A DNA stretch of 64,000 nt, from contig NZ_JASOKT010000002.1 in the NCBI RefSeq assembly GCF_030216305.1, forward strand, positions 124,001 through 188,000. The letters run 5' to 3'. This DNA comes from Actinotignum timonense (lineage in GTDB: Bacteria; Actinomycetota; Actinomycetes; Actinomycetales; Actinomycetaceae). Position numbers and translations under genes: made by a program. How positions within the stretch are numbered: the stretch's first letter is position 1; the number at the start of each line of letters is the position of its first letter. Below the pieces are notes generated by a model. The model did no database searches, was not told where the DNA came from, and saw only the letters and a list, made by a program, of their open reading frames with translations. Below are positions 8,955 through 17,629 of the stretch, piece after piece.

Positions 8955-9266
8955 AGGTGGATGCCCACACGGGGCATCACCTGGTAACACTGCCGGCGGC
9001 ACGGCCCCGGCGCCCCGATTCGGACGGAAAGGATGCACCATGGTTCTCACTGATCCTCGCTCTGCCATGACGATGCCCGCCGCCCGAATGCGAATGCTGG
9101 GCTAGCGCGGATTCCACTTGGCCTTCGGGCGATTCCGCGCGCGAGGACATCTCGCCCCGGTCCGTTACGTCTCACTGAGCACCCGCCGCTGCGGCGTCGT
9201 ATCGTTGATGGGATACGCTGAGTCGGACCGATCTCCATCACCACACCCAGCATAAAGGATATTAAT
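8955..9266 (+). promoter_or_regulatory. Long structured 5' leader of the MetE-like gene
   Basis: The leader begins with a strong hairpin, AGGTG(G)ATGCCC / GGGCATCACCT (8955-8982, one bulged G). It then carries a Met-rich leader-peptide frame (9040-9105) and ends in a branched fold: CGGTCCG (9158-9164) pairs with CGGACCG (9224-9230), enclosing CGCCGC/GCGGCG (9084 offset: 9184-9196) and CGTATC/GATACG (9198-9217). I could not match it to the SAM or cobalamin riboswitch consensus sequences I know. Ribosome-mediated attenuation sensing Met-tRNA is the simplest reading, but it is inference. Confidence 0.45.
9040..9105 (+). CDS. Putative Met-rich leader peptide (21 aa)
   Basis: ATG at 9040 follows GGAAAGG with 7-bp spacing, a ribosome site as good as those of real genes here. 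The 21-codon frame ends in TAG at 9103-9105 and contains five Met codons, four of them among residues 10-19 (M-T-M, then M-R-M). It lies in the leader of a methionine-synthase-type gene, 161 bp before its start, the usual arrangement of an attenuator peptide. It could also be chance; conservation in relatives would decide. Confidence 0.4.
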   Translation: MVLTDPRSAMTMPAARMRMLG

Positions 9267-10457
9267 ATGACGAAGATCAAGACCACCCACGTCGGCTCCC
9301 TCCCGCGTACCGATTCGCTGCGCGCTACCAACGAAGCGCACCAGAACGGCCAGATTAGCGAAGCTGAATTCAAAGAAAAGCTCGACGCCGAAGTTGCTGG
9401 CGTTGTTGCACGCCAGAAGGACATCGGCCTCGATATTATTAACGACGGCGAATACGGTCACGTCATGACCGAAGTAACCAATTACGGTTCCTGGTGGTGG
9501 TACTCCTTCTCGCGCTTGGGCGGGCTGGAATTCACGGATAACGAATTCCACGCGGCGGCCACCGCGGGCGGGGGAGCGGTCGAGCTCGTTCCCTTCGACC
9601 AGCGCCGGGATTGGCAGCGGTTCAAGGATGCCTACACGGATCCGGAATCGGGAATCCACCAGGCTAAGCGCCAGGAAGTGGCCATGCCCACCATCACCGG
9701 CCCCGTGACCTACATCGGTGCCGAACAAACTCAGCGCGACGTCGACCTTACTCTCAAGGCACTCAAGGCCAACGGGCTTGATGCTTCTTCCGGGTTCATC
9801 GCGGCGCTGTCTCCTGGGTCGGCGGCGCGTATTTCCAATACGTATTACAAGTCGGAAGATGAAGTCCTCACCGCGATGGCCGATGCCCTCCACGAGGAAT
9901 ACAAGATCATCACCGATGCCGGCCTGACCGTCCAGATTGACGATCCCTCGCTGGCTGAAGGCTGGGACCAGGTCAATCCGGAACCGGCGGTTGCCGATTA
10001 CCGCACCTGGGTGGCTCGCCGTATTGAAGCGATCAACTACGCGCTGGAAGGCATCGATCCGGAACTCGTGCGCCTGCACGTGTGCTGGGGTTCGTGGCAC
10101 GGCCCGCACACCACCGATATTCCCTTCCGCGACATCGTGGACCTGTGTTTGAAGGTGAAGGCACAGGGCCTGACCTTTGAAGCGGGCAATGCGCGCCACG
10201 CCCACGAATGGAAGATTTGGGAAGATATCACCCTCCCGGATGACAAGGTTCTTATCCCGGGCGTTGTTTCCCACTCCACGAACGTGGTGGAACACCCCGA
10301 GCTGGTGGCCCAGCGCATCGAGCATTTCACCTCGCTGGTGGGCCCCGAGCGCGTGATCGCCTCCACCGATTGCGGGCTGGGTGGGCGCATCTACCCGTCC
10401 ATCGCCTGGGCGAAGCTCGAGACGCTCGTGGAAGGCGCCCGCCTCGCCTCGAAGTAA
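9267..10457 (+). CDS. Cobalamin-independent methionine synthase-type methyltransferase (short MetE-like)
   Basis: A 396-residue (beta/alpha)8-barrel protein related to the catalytic C-terminal half of MetE, which transfers a methyl group to homocysteine to make methionine. The zinc-site pattern is present: HVC near residues 271-273, Glu near 305 (FEAGN), and Cys in TDCGLGG near 370; the N-terminal THVGSLPR is the substrate-binding start of the family. It lacks the N-terminal half of classical MetE (about 750 residues), so the methyl donor may not be the usual polyglutamylated folate. AAAGGA precedes the ATG. The Met-rich leader upstream supports a role in methionine supply. Confidence 0.8.
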   Translation: MTKIKTTHVGSLPRTDSLRATNEAHQNGQISEAEFKEKLDAEVAGVVARQKDIGLDIINDGEYGHVMTEVTNYGSWWWYSFSRLGGLEFTDNEFHAAATAGGGAVELVPFDQRRDWQRFKDAYTDPESGIHQAKRQEVAMPTITGPVTYIGAEQTQRDVDLTLKALKANGLDASSGFIAALSPGSAARISNTYYKSEDEVLTAMADALHEEYKIITDAGLTVQIDDPSLAEGWDQVNPEPAVADYRTWVARRIEAINYALEGIDPELVRLHVCWGSWHGPHTTDIPFRDIVDLCLKVKAQGLTFEAGNARHAHEWKIWEDITLPDDKVLIPGVVSHSTNVVEHPELVAQRIEHFTSLVGPERVIASTDCGLGGRIYPSIAWAKLETLVEGARLASK

Positions 10458-10533
10458 AGTCTCCAGGGCAGCGGGCCTAATGATCCCCGCGCCTTGAAGT
10501 ACCGGAGCGGCACGCCGCTCCCTGTGGAACACC

Positions 10534-10573
10534 GAAGGGGACCTGCGCAGCAGAAGCTGTTCAGGTCCCCTTC
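10534..10573. terminator. Terminator after the MetE-like gene
   Basis: A perfect 12-bp stem (GAAGGGGACCTG / CAGGTCCCCTTC) with a 16-nt loop, between convergent genes. A smaller hairpin (GAGCGG/CCGCTC) precedes it. Confidence 0.75.
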
Positions 10574-10678
10574 TGGTATTTAGCCGCGAGATTCCAGCGG
10601 CGCGCGGTGGTCCAGTTTTATGCGGAGTGCGGCCCCGTCCCGGTATCAGTTCCGGTATACCGGCCGCGCCACCTCCCG

Positions 10679-12316
10679 CTAGTTCACCGGCGATTCGCCC
10701 AACGTCACCTCGATGGTTTGCGGGGTACCGCCGCCGCGCGAAATCTCCAGGGTAATGGTGTCCCCGACCTTGTGGGTGCGCACCTGCTTAGCCACCTGCG
10801 CCGGGCTGGAAACCGATTGGCCATCCAGGCTGAGAATCGTATCCCCTTCCTTGACGCCGGCCTTGGCCGCCCCGGAATTCGGGCCGACGGCCAGCACGGT
10901 CACCCCGCCCTGCTCGCTGAGCCCCACGGTAATCCCGAGGGCCGCATTCTTGCCCACGGTCACATTATCGTCGCTCTTCCCGGCGCGAATCTGCTCCACA
11001 ATGGACAGCGCCCGCTCGATGGGAATCGCGAAACCGTACACCTGCGCGGAGGTGGTGCCCTGCGACGCGGCACTATTCATCCCCACCACTTCACCCTGGG
11101 CGTTCATCATGGGCCCGCCCGAGTATCCGGGGACCACATCGGCATCGGTGACGATCATATTCTTGAGGGTGTCAAAGCTCAGGCCGTCCTCGGTGGCCAC
11201 CCGCACGTCCATACCCAGCCCGGTTACCTCACCTTTAATCTCGGTGAGATAGCCCTGCCCGCGCCCGTTGCCCACGGCGCTGACCTTATCGCCCTGCTTG
11301 GCGGGGGTGCTAGCAATTTTTGCCGGGGTGAGCCCGGAGGCGTCCTTGAGTTGCAATAGGGCGACGTCGCGCTTCTCGTCATGCCCAATAACACTGGCCG
11401 CGTAGGTTTTCCCAGCCGCGGGAATCTCCACCTGGATGGCATCCGATCCCATCACCACGTGGTAATTCGTGAGCACCTGGCCGTCGGCGGTCAGCACAAT
11501 CCCGCTGCCAGCCCCCATGCCGGAGCCCATCCGCGCATTAATAATGGCCACGCCCGCCGGGCTTACCTTTTCACCGCGGTCAATAGGCCCGTCCGCGCCG
11601 TGGTTACCGCCGGGCAGCTGGGTGGGGAAATCCCGCGGAATCGGCATATACGGTTCCGCTCCGCCCTGCTGGCGTCCGTCATTCGGGGCGGTCAGGCCGT
11701 CGTTATATTGGAAGCTAAAAGGATCCTTGACGGAAGGGGAGCTCGCTTGCGGTTCCGGAGCCAGGCCGAAATACCCTACCCCGGTACCCACGAGCAGCGC
11801 GACTACCATTCCGATAATGACGAGAATGGCGGTGGTACCCTTCGAACGCCGCTTGACCGGCGCCGGCGCGGCCCCGAATTGGGGGCCATAGCCGTACCCG
11901 TAGCCAGGTTGCTGGTAGGAGCCCTGGTACCCACCCTGATACGCCCCGGGAAATGCGCTCTGATAGGAGCCTTGCGAAGCGCTCTGGTACGAGCCCGGAT
12001 AGCTTCCGGAATAACCTCCCGAGTACCCGCCTGAGCCGTTCCCTGCTGAGCTGCCCGGATAGGGCGGCTGCGCGGAAGCGTACCCGTAGTGCGCGGCACC
12101 GCTGCTCGCGCCCGGGGTGCCGCTCGCGTTTGAGCTGCTAGCCGCGGCCGAGGCGCTGCCCGCGGTGGAAGCGTGCCCGGCGGAGGGGGCGCTGGGGTAG
12201 TGATACGCATTCGTGTAGCTATTCGATTGCGTGCCGCCTGCCTGCGTGCCACCCGGTTGGGTCCCGCCAGCTTGCGCGCTCGGATCGCCCGAGTCATTAC
12301 GCCACTCGTCTGTCAT
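10679..12316 (-). CDS. htrA: HtrA/DegP-type serine protease with PDZ domain
   Basis: A membrane-anchored extracytoplasmic quality-control protease. Residues 1-155 are disordered and Gly/Ser/Tyr/Gln-rich; 162-184 form one transmembrane helix; the trypsin-like domain has His286 (TNYHVV), Asp317 (RDVALL) and Ser399 (PGYSGGP); a PDZ domain fills about 455-540 (GVKEGDTILSLDG). The 545-residue length is usual for actinobacterial HtrA/PepD proteins. The start MTDEWRND was chosen because AGGA stands 9 bp upstream; a longer frame begins nine codons earlier. It converges on the MetE-like gene. Confidence 0.92.
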   Translation of the reverse strand: MTDEWRNDSGDPSAQAGGTQPGGTQAGGTQSNSYTNAYHYPSAPSAGHASTAGSASAAASSSNASGTPGASSGAAHYGYASAQPPYPGSSAGNGSGGYSGGYSGSYPGSYQSASQGSYQSAFPGAYQGGYQGSYQQPGYGYGYGPQFGAAPAPVKRRSKGTTAILVIIGMVVALLVGTGVGYFGLAPEPQASSPSVKDPFSFQYNDGLTAPNDGRQQGGAEPYMPIPRDFPTQLPGGNHGADGPIDRGEKVSPAGVAIINARMGSGMGAGSGIVLTADGQVLTNYHVVMGSDAIQVEIPAAGKTYAASVIGHDEKRDVALLQLKDASGLTPAKIASTPAKQGDKVSAVGNGRGQGYLTEIKGEVTGLGMDVRVATEDGLSFDTLKNMIVTDADVVPGYSGGPMMNAQGEVVGMNSAASQGTTSAQVYGFAIPIERALSIVEQIRAGKSDDNVTVGKNAALGITVGLSEQGGVTVLAVGPNSGAAKAGVKEGDTILSLDGQSVSSPAQVAKQVRTHKVGDTITLEISRGGGTPQTIEVTLGESPVN

Positions 12317-12452
12317 GTGAAACGTCCTTTCCTCACTCCGCACCTAGCCGCCGCCACGGCTGCCGCGGTGGTCCGGTCACACCGGGTAGCATGCCCGCCG
12401 ATTCTGGAAAGTTTCTGAACGTTGTCCGAAAATGCGAGCATTGCCCGCCGCG

Positions 12453-14222
12453 CTAAATCCACGACGGCAGCCACATATGCAGGCGCCAAAACTCATAGGA
12501 AACCGTTTGCCCGGTCCAGATCGGGTACCAGAACAGCGCCGCCAGAATAATAAGAACGACGACGGCGCCGCACGCCGCGAGCGTGCGGCGGCTAATCCGG
12601 CACCGCCACCAGCGCACGGGATAGGCGCATACACCAGGAGGCTCATCGCGGATAAAGTCCGCGTGGCCCCAGGCTGCGTCGTCGTACCTATCAGCACGCA
12701 CGCTCCCGTTCCCGCGCGCGTGCGGGGCGCCCAGCGCGCCGGTGATATAGCCGAGGCCGTAGGTGAGGGCGAGGGCCACGAAGGGAAGGAAAGCAACGGC
12801 GTAGAACTGGAAAATAGTGCGGTCCATGTACAGCGACCACGGCGCGGCCATGGCGAGGTAGCCGCTGAGGATTGCCCAGGCGCGCCAGTCGAAACGGGTG
12901 AAAGCCACCCAGAGCACCACCACCAGGGCGAGGAGCGCCAGCCACCACACCACCGGGTTGCCCACCGAGGTGACCGCTTGGACGCAGCGCTCGCCGCTCG
13001 GACATTGGCCGGCCATTTCTTCGGAGGTGGGCCACCAGAACGAGACCGGGCGCCATTGCACGAACCACTGCCAGACCGAGGATTGGTAGGTGTGCGGGGT
13101 GGAGAGCCCGTTGTGGAAATCCCACATTTGGCTGTGGTAGTGCGCCAAATCGTTGAAGGAATTGGGGAGCCAGGGGAAGGGGAGGGCCTCCGGGGTGCTC
13201 TCGCGCACGCCCGCCGCCCAGCCGTGCCCCCAGGAACGGCTATCGCGGAACCAGGAGAACCACGAAGCTACATAGGTGGCGGCAGCGGTGGGAACCAGAT
13301 GCACGAAAGCCGGAATTCCTTCCTGGAAAACCGCCGCGCCTACCCACAGGCGCAGGCCCACCGCGTGGCGGGCCGCCATGCCCCAGAAGAAGGCCACCAG
13401 ACCGAAAACCGCCACGGCGTAAATACCGGACCATTTAACCCCGCAGGCCAGCCCCAGGAATACTCCGGTGGCCAGCATCCAGGGGCGCCACCAGACCCGC
13501 GGGCCCCAGGCGGCCGGGCGGCCGTCCGCGCGCACCGGCCCAAAAGCCACCCGGTGGGCCAGGCGCTCCCGGGTCCAATCGCGGTCGCGCAGCAGCGTCC
13601 AGAATCCGGCCAGTACAAAGAAAGCGAGGAGGTTATCGAGGATTCCGATGCGAGAGAGGGTGATGCCCATGCCGTCCAGGGCCATCGCGATGCCGGCCAC
13701 TCCGGCCAGCCACGGATTGAGGAAGAGGCGCAGGGCGACGCGAACCAGGAGCGCCACCGCGAGGGTACCGGCCAGCGCCACCATAAAACGCCAGCCGACG
13801 GGGGAGGTTTCCCCGAAAAGTGCTTGGCCTACCGCCATGATCCATTTCCCGAGCGGGGGATGAACCACGTAGTCCCCGGCCGGTGAAGTGTGGGAGAAGT
13901 CGCCGGCGGCGAAAGCGGCGTCGAATTCCGTGCCGCCCTGCCAATCCACCTCGTAGCCCAGGCGCAGCAACGAATTCGCGCCCTTGACGTAGTAGGTTTC
14001 GTCAAACATGAGGCGGTCGGGGAATCCCAGGCGGAAGAAACGCGTGAGGGCGGCGATAAGCGTGACCGCTCCCGTGATCCACCACCCCAGGCGTTTTTCC
14101 CCGCGGGTGAGCCACTCTAATCCGCGCGGGGCCAGCCCGAGCCGGCCGCGCAGCTCGTCTTCGTAGCGCTCCGCGCACTCGCGGGGGAGGCGCCCGATGG
14201 GTTCGCTTAGTTTTTCGCTCAC
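12453..14222 (-). CDS. pmt: Protein O-mannosyltransferase (PMT family)
   Basis: A polytopic membrane glycosyltransferase (589 residues) that transfers mannose from polyprenyl-phospho-mannose to exported proteins. The diagnostic N-terminal loop contains [10 protein letters not shown] near residue 75, holding the catalytic Asp-Glu, followed by HPPLGKW near 122. Multiple hydrophobic segments follow. The start is GTG. It diverges from rsmI, an arrangement I know from actinobacteria such as Mycobacterium. The disordered, Ser/Thr/Pro-rich exported domains of HtrA and the wall proteins are plausible acceptors (inference). Confidence 0.92.
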   Translation of the reverse strand: MSEKLSEPIGRLPRECAERYEDELRGRLGLAPRGLEWLTRGEKRLGWWITGAVTLIAALTRFFRLGFPDRLMFDETYYVKGANSLLRLGYEVDWQGGTEFDAAFAAGDFSHTSPAGDYVVHPPLGKWIMAVGQALFGETSPVGWRFMVALAGTLAVALLVRVALRLFLNPWLAGVAGIAMALDGMGITLSRIGILDNLLAFFVLAGFWTLLRDRDWTRERLAHRVAFGPVRADGRPAAWGPRVWWRPWMLATGVFLGLACGVKWSGIYAVAVFGLVAFFWGMAARHAVGLRLWVGAAVFQEGIPAFVHLVPTAAATYVASWFSWFRDSRSWGHGWAAGVRESTPEALPFPWLPNSFNDLAHYHSQMWDFHNGLSTPHTYQSSVWQWFVQWRPVSFWWPTSEEMAGQCPSGERCVQAVTSVGNPVVWWLALLALVVVLWVAFTRFDWRAWAILSGYLAMAAPWSLYMDRTIFQFYAVAFLPFVALALTYGLGYITGALGAPHARGNGSVRADRYDDAAWGHADFIRDEPPGVCAYPVRWWRCRISRRTLAACGAVVVLIILAALFWYPIWTGQTVSYEFWRLHMWLPSWI

Positions 14223-14359
14223 GTGCGGATTCTATCGATAACTGTGCGCCCGCGTGGTGGCGCTGGCCGTGGCGGCCGGTGCCGCACGCGTGTGTTGCGT
14301 TCCGGCCCGGCGCCGTGGGCGCACGGCCGCGGCACCGGAGCGCGTGGCAGAATAGCAGA

Positions 14360-15259
14360 ATGAGCACAGGTCAGGATGCCGGACAGCACGAGGGGCACCG
14401 CCCCGGTCAGAACGAAAGCCAGCACGCGGGAATTGTTCTTGCCGCCACCCCCATTGGAAATGACGCCGATGCCTCGCCGCGCCTGCGCGCCGAAATCGCG
14501 CGGGCCGATACCGTGGCCGCGGAAGATACCCGGCGTTTTTACCAGCTCGCCGCCCGCCTCGATATTGAGGTGAGCGCCCAGGTGCTCTCCTATTACGAAC
14601 ATAATGAAGCCGAACGCGGCGCCCACCTTATTGACCTGGCACGTTCTGGCGCGCGCGTCCTCATGGTCAGCGATGCGGGTATGCCCTCCGTGTCCGATCC
14701 CGGCTTCCGCCTGGTGGTACGGGCCCGCGCAGCCGGTATTCCCGTGACCGTGGTCCCCGGCCCTTCCGCCCCGCTCACCGCGCTGGTCGCCTCCGGCCTG
14801 CCCACTGACCGTTTCACCTTCGAAGGATTCCTCCCGCGTAAAGCCGGGGAACAGGCCGCCGCGCTCGCGGCACTGCGAAGCGAAGAACGCACCATGATTT
14901 TCTTCGAATCCCCGCGCCGCCTGGGGGCCACCCTCGCCAATTTCGTTACCGCCTTCGGCCCCGGGCGCGAAGCGGCGGTCTGCCGGGAGCTCACCAAGAC
15001 GCACGAGGAAATCGTGCGCGGGCCCCTGGTCGAACTCGCGCAGCGGTTCAGCGAAGGGGCCCTGGGAGAGATCGTCGTCGTCGTAACAGGAAGTAGCGCG
15101 GCCGAAAGGGAAGAGCAGGTGCGTGCGCGGGCCGTGGGCGACGTCGCCGAACTGTGTCAGCTCGGTCTGCGCCGCAAAGATGCCGCCGCTTTCGTGGCCG
15201 CGCGCACCGGTTTACGCACGAATGAGCTCTACCGCGCCGCCCTCGAGCAGGGCGAATAA
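14360..15259 (+). CDS. rsmI: 16S rRNA (cytidine-1402 2'-O)-methyltransferase
   Basis: Methylates the ribose of C1402 in the 16S decoding centre using SAM. The SAM-binding start VLAATPIGN follows a 27-residue hydrophilic N-terminal extension that is not conserved. Also present are [24 protein letters not shown] and VPGPSA, typical of the tetrapyrrole-methylase fold. The ATG at 14360 is preferred to an upstream in-frame start at 14279 because the intervening residues look non-coding and CAGAAT stands six bases before it, suggesting a leaderless mRNA. Near the C-terminus EIVVVVTG contains a GTCGTCGTCGTAA motif copy. Confidence 0.93.
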   Translation: MSTGQDAGQHEGHRPGQNESQHAGIVLAATPIGNDADASPRLRAEIARADTVAAEDTRRFYQLAARLDIEVSAQVLSYYEHNEAERGAHLIDLARSGARVLMVSDAGMPSVSDPGFRLVVRARAAGIPVTVVPGPSAPLTALVASGLPTDRFTFEGFLPRKAGEQAAALAALRSEERTMIFFESPRRLGATLANFVTAFGPGREAAVCRELTKTHEEIVRGPLVELAQRFSEGALGEIVVVVTGSSAAEREEQVRARAVGDVAELCQLGLRRKDAAAFVAARTGLRTNELYRAALEQGE

Positions 15260-15537
15260 AGCGCGGAAATACGCGGGTTTAGTGGGGTTTAGGGCCTGAA
15301 AAACGGAGCTAAACCACGTTCCACCCGCGCTCCACCCGGATTTTCCTAGCGCGCGTGACCTGGATCATGCACAGTAAAAACAACCCCCGGGGAACCGGGG
15401 CCGGGACATGATCCTCTCGCCGCGAGGCGGGTACGGGTTGGACAGCCAACAGTGATCCCAGGGGCCAAAGAAGACCCCGTTACCGCTGGCCGGTCTGCCC
15501 GAACGGGACCACGGACCGCGCTAGGAAAGGAACGACA

Positions 15538-16533
15538 ATGGCTGTCAATATCCGCGGACGCAACTTCCTCAAGCTGCTCGATTTTACGCCCGATGAAATC
15601 CGCTACCTGCTGCGTCTGTCCGCGCAGTTCAAGGAACTCAAGCTCAGCGGCACCCCGCACCGCTACCTCGAAGGCAAGAATATTGTGCTGCTCTTCGAAA
15701 AGACCTCCACCCGCACCCGCTGCTCCTTCGAAGTGGCCGGCATGGACCTGGGCATGGGCGTGACCTACCTGGATCCGGGCAGCTCACAGATGGGCAAGAA
15801 GGAATCCATTGAGGATACCGCCCGGGTGCTGGGCCGCATGTACGACGGCATCGAATACCGCGGTTTCTCCCAGGAACTCGTGGAAGAAATGGGCGCCAAG
15901 GCCGGGGTGCCGGTATGGAACGGCCTGACCGACCTCTTCCACCCCACCCAGATGCTCGCCGATATCCTCACCGTCCAGGAGAACTTCGAGGACGGCATCA
16001 AGGGCAAGAAGTTTGTGTTCTTCGGCGATGCGCGCAATAACGTGGCGAACTCGCTTATGGTGGTCTGCTCCAAGCTGGGCCTCAACTTCGTGGCCTGCGG
16101 CCCGAAGGATCGCATGCCCGAAGAGTGGCTGGTCGATACCTGCAAGGAACTCGCCGCGGAATCCGGCGGCAGCGTGACCCTCACCGAAGATGCCGCGGCG
16201 GCCGCCACCGGCGCCCACGTGCTCTACACCGATATTTGGGTTTCCATGGGCGAACCGGATGAAGTGTGGGCCTCGCGTATCGCGGAGCTGGAAGCCTACC
16301 GCGTCACCCAGGAACTCGTGGACAAGGCCGATCCGGAAGCGATCTTCATGCACTGCCTGCCCTCCTTCCACGACACCAACACCACCATCGGCGCGGAAAT
16401 CGCCAAGAAGTTCGGGGTGACGGAAATGGAAGTGGAAGACCGGGTCTTCGAAGGTCCGCGCTCGCGCGTCTTCGACGAAGCCGAGAACCGCATGCACACC
16501 ATTAAGGCCGTTATGTACGCAACCCTCTCCTAG
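15538..16533 (+). CDS. arcB: Ornithine carbamoyltransferase (probably catabolic)
   Basis: In arginine-deiminase-type catabolism this enzyme splits citrulline with phosphate into ornithine and carbamoyl phosphate. The 331 residues show the carbamoyl-phosphate motif STRTR (FEKTSTRTR near residue 56), HPTQMLAD near 135, and HCLPSFHD near 271 for ornithine. A catabolic role is inferred from the next genes, carbamate kinase and an ArcD-like transporter, all in one direction. AGGAAAGGA precedes the ATG. Arginine deiminase (arcA), normally first in this operon, is absent. Confidence 0.93.
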   Translation: MAVNIRGRNFLKLLDFTPDEIRYLLRLSAQFKELKLSGTPHRYLEGKNIVLLFEKTSTRTRCSFEVAGMDLGMGVTYLDPGSSQMGKKESIEDTARVLGRMYDGIEYRGFSQELVEEMGAKAGVPVWNGLTDLFHPTQMLADILTVQENFEDGIKGKKFVFFGDARNNVANSLMVVCSKLGLNFVACGPKDRMPEEWLVDTCKELAAESGGSVTLTEDAAAAATGAHVLYTDIWVSMGEPDEVWASRIAELEAYRVTQELVDKADPEAIFMHCLPSFHDTNTTIGAEIAKKFGVTEMEVEDRVFEGPRSRVFDEAENRMHTIKAVMYATLS

Positions 16534-16655
16534 GAGGGTTCAGGCACGTGCCCGCGCGGCCGTGCCCAGGTAGCGCGGGCGACGGCGCCGGGGAGCTGGC
16601 TGCAGGTAGCAGGGCCACCCCGCGGCGCGTCGCCCGCGCGTGAAAAGGACAGAAG

Positions 16656-17612
16656 ATGACTCAGGAAAACACCCGTACCGCCGGCGAAAAAATTGTGGTT
16701 GCGCTAGGCGGCAATGCGCTCGGGAAAACCCCGGAGCAGCAGCTCGAACTTATTAAGGAAACCGCCCGCTCCATCGTGGATTTGGTGGCAACCGGCAACG
16801 ACGTCGTTGTCACCCACGGGAACGGCCCGCAGGTGGGCATGATCAAGGTCGCGACCGATAATTCCGCGGCCGCCGGGGAAACACCGTCGATTCCCTTCGC
16901 CGAATGCGGCGCCATGTCCCAGGGCTATATCGGTTACCACCTCCAGCAGGCCATCGAGGCCGAACTCGCGGCGCGGCAGATTGCCCGCCCGGTTATTTCG
17001 GTGGTCACCCAAACGGAGGTCGACGCCGCAGATCCCGCTTTCGGGCGCCCAACCAAGCCGGTGGGGGCTTTCTTCACCGAAGAACAGGCCCGGGTCCTCA
17101 TGGAGGAAACCGGAAACAAATACGTGGAGGATGCCGGACGCGGCTGGCGCTGGGTGGTGGCCTCCCCGCTCCCCGTCTCCATCGTGGAACGCGATGTTAT
17201 TAGCTCGCTCGTGGAGGCCGGCACCATCGTGATCGCGGCCGGTGGTGGCGGCATCCCGGTGGTCAAGGAAGGCTCGGGATACCGCGGAGTCGCGGCCGTC
17301 ATCGATAAGGATCGCACCGCCGCGCTGCTGGCGCGGGAGGTCGACGCCGATACTCTCCTCATCCTCACCGCCGTGGACGCGGTCGCCATTGATTTCAACA
17401 AACCCACGCAGCGCGATGTGCCCGAAATGACGGTGGCTCAGGCCCGCCAGTACATCGAGGAAGAACAATTCGCCCCCGGGTCCATGCTGCCCAAGGTGGA
17501 AGCCTGCCTCGAATTCGTGGACGGCGTGGCTGGCAAGCGCGCCATTATTACCTCTCTGGAAAAGGCCGAACAGGGCATTTCCGGGGAGAGCGGCACCGCG
17601 ATCATCGCCTAA
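16656..17612 (+). CDS. arcC: Carbamate kinase
   Basis: Transfers phosphate from carbamoyl phosphate to ADP, making ATP plus ammonia and CO2; this is the energy-yielding step of the arginine or citrulline pathway. The 318-residue amino-acid-kinase fold has VVALGGNALGK at the N-terminus, VVTHGNGPQVG near residue 50, and IAAGGGGIPVV near 198. It lies 122 bp after arcB and 17 bp before the transporter gene, so the three probably form one operon. Confidence 0.95.
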   Translation: MTQENTRTAGEKIVVALGGNALGKTPEQQLELIKETARSIVDLVATGNDVVVTHGNGPQVGMIKVATDNSAAAGETPSIPFAECGAMSQGYIGYHLQQAIEAELAARQIARPVISVVTQTEVDAADPAFGRPTKPVGAFFTEEQARVLMEETGNKYVEDAGRGWRWVVASPLPVSIVERDVISSLVEAGTIVIAAGGGGIPVVKEGSGYRGVAAVIDKDRTAALLAREVDADTLLILTAVDAVAIDFNKPTQRDVPEMTVAQARQYIEEEQFAPGSMLPKVEACLEFVDGVAGKRAIITSLEKAEQGISGESGTAIIA

Positions 17613-17629
17613 GTCCGAAGGACACAATC

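Noticed and set aside
8950..9266. A SAM or cobalamin riboswitch before the MetE-like gene
   Set aside because: I looked for the conserved cores I remember and found no match; the Met-rich short frame suggests a different mechanism.
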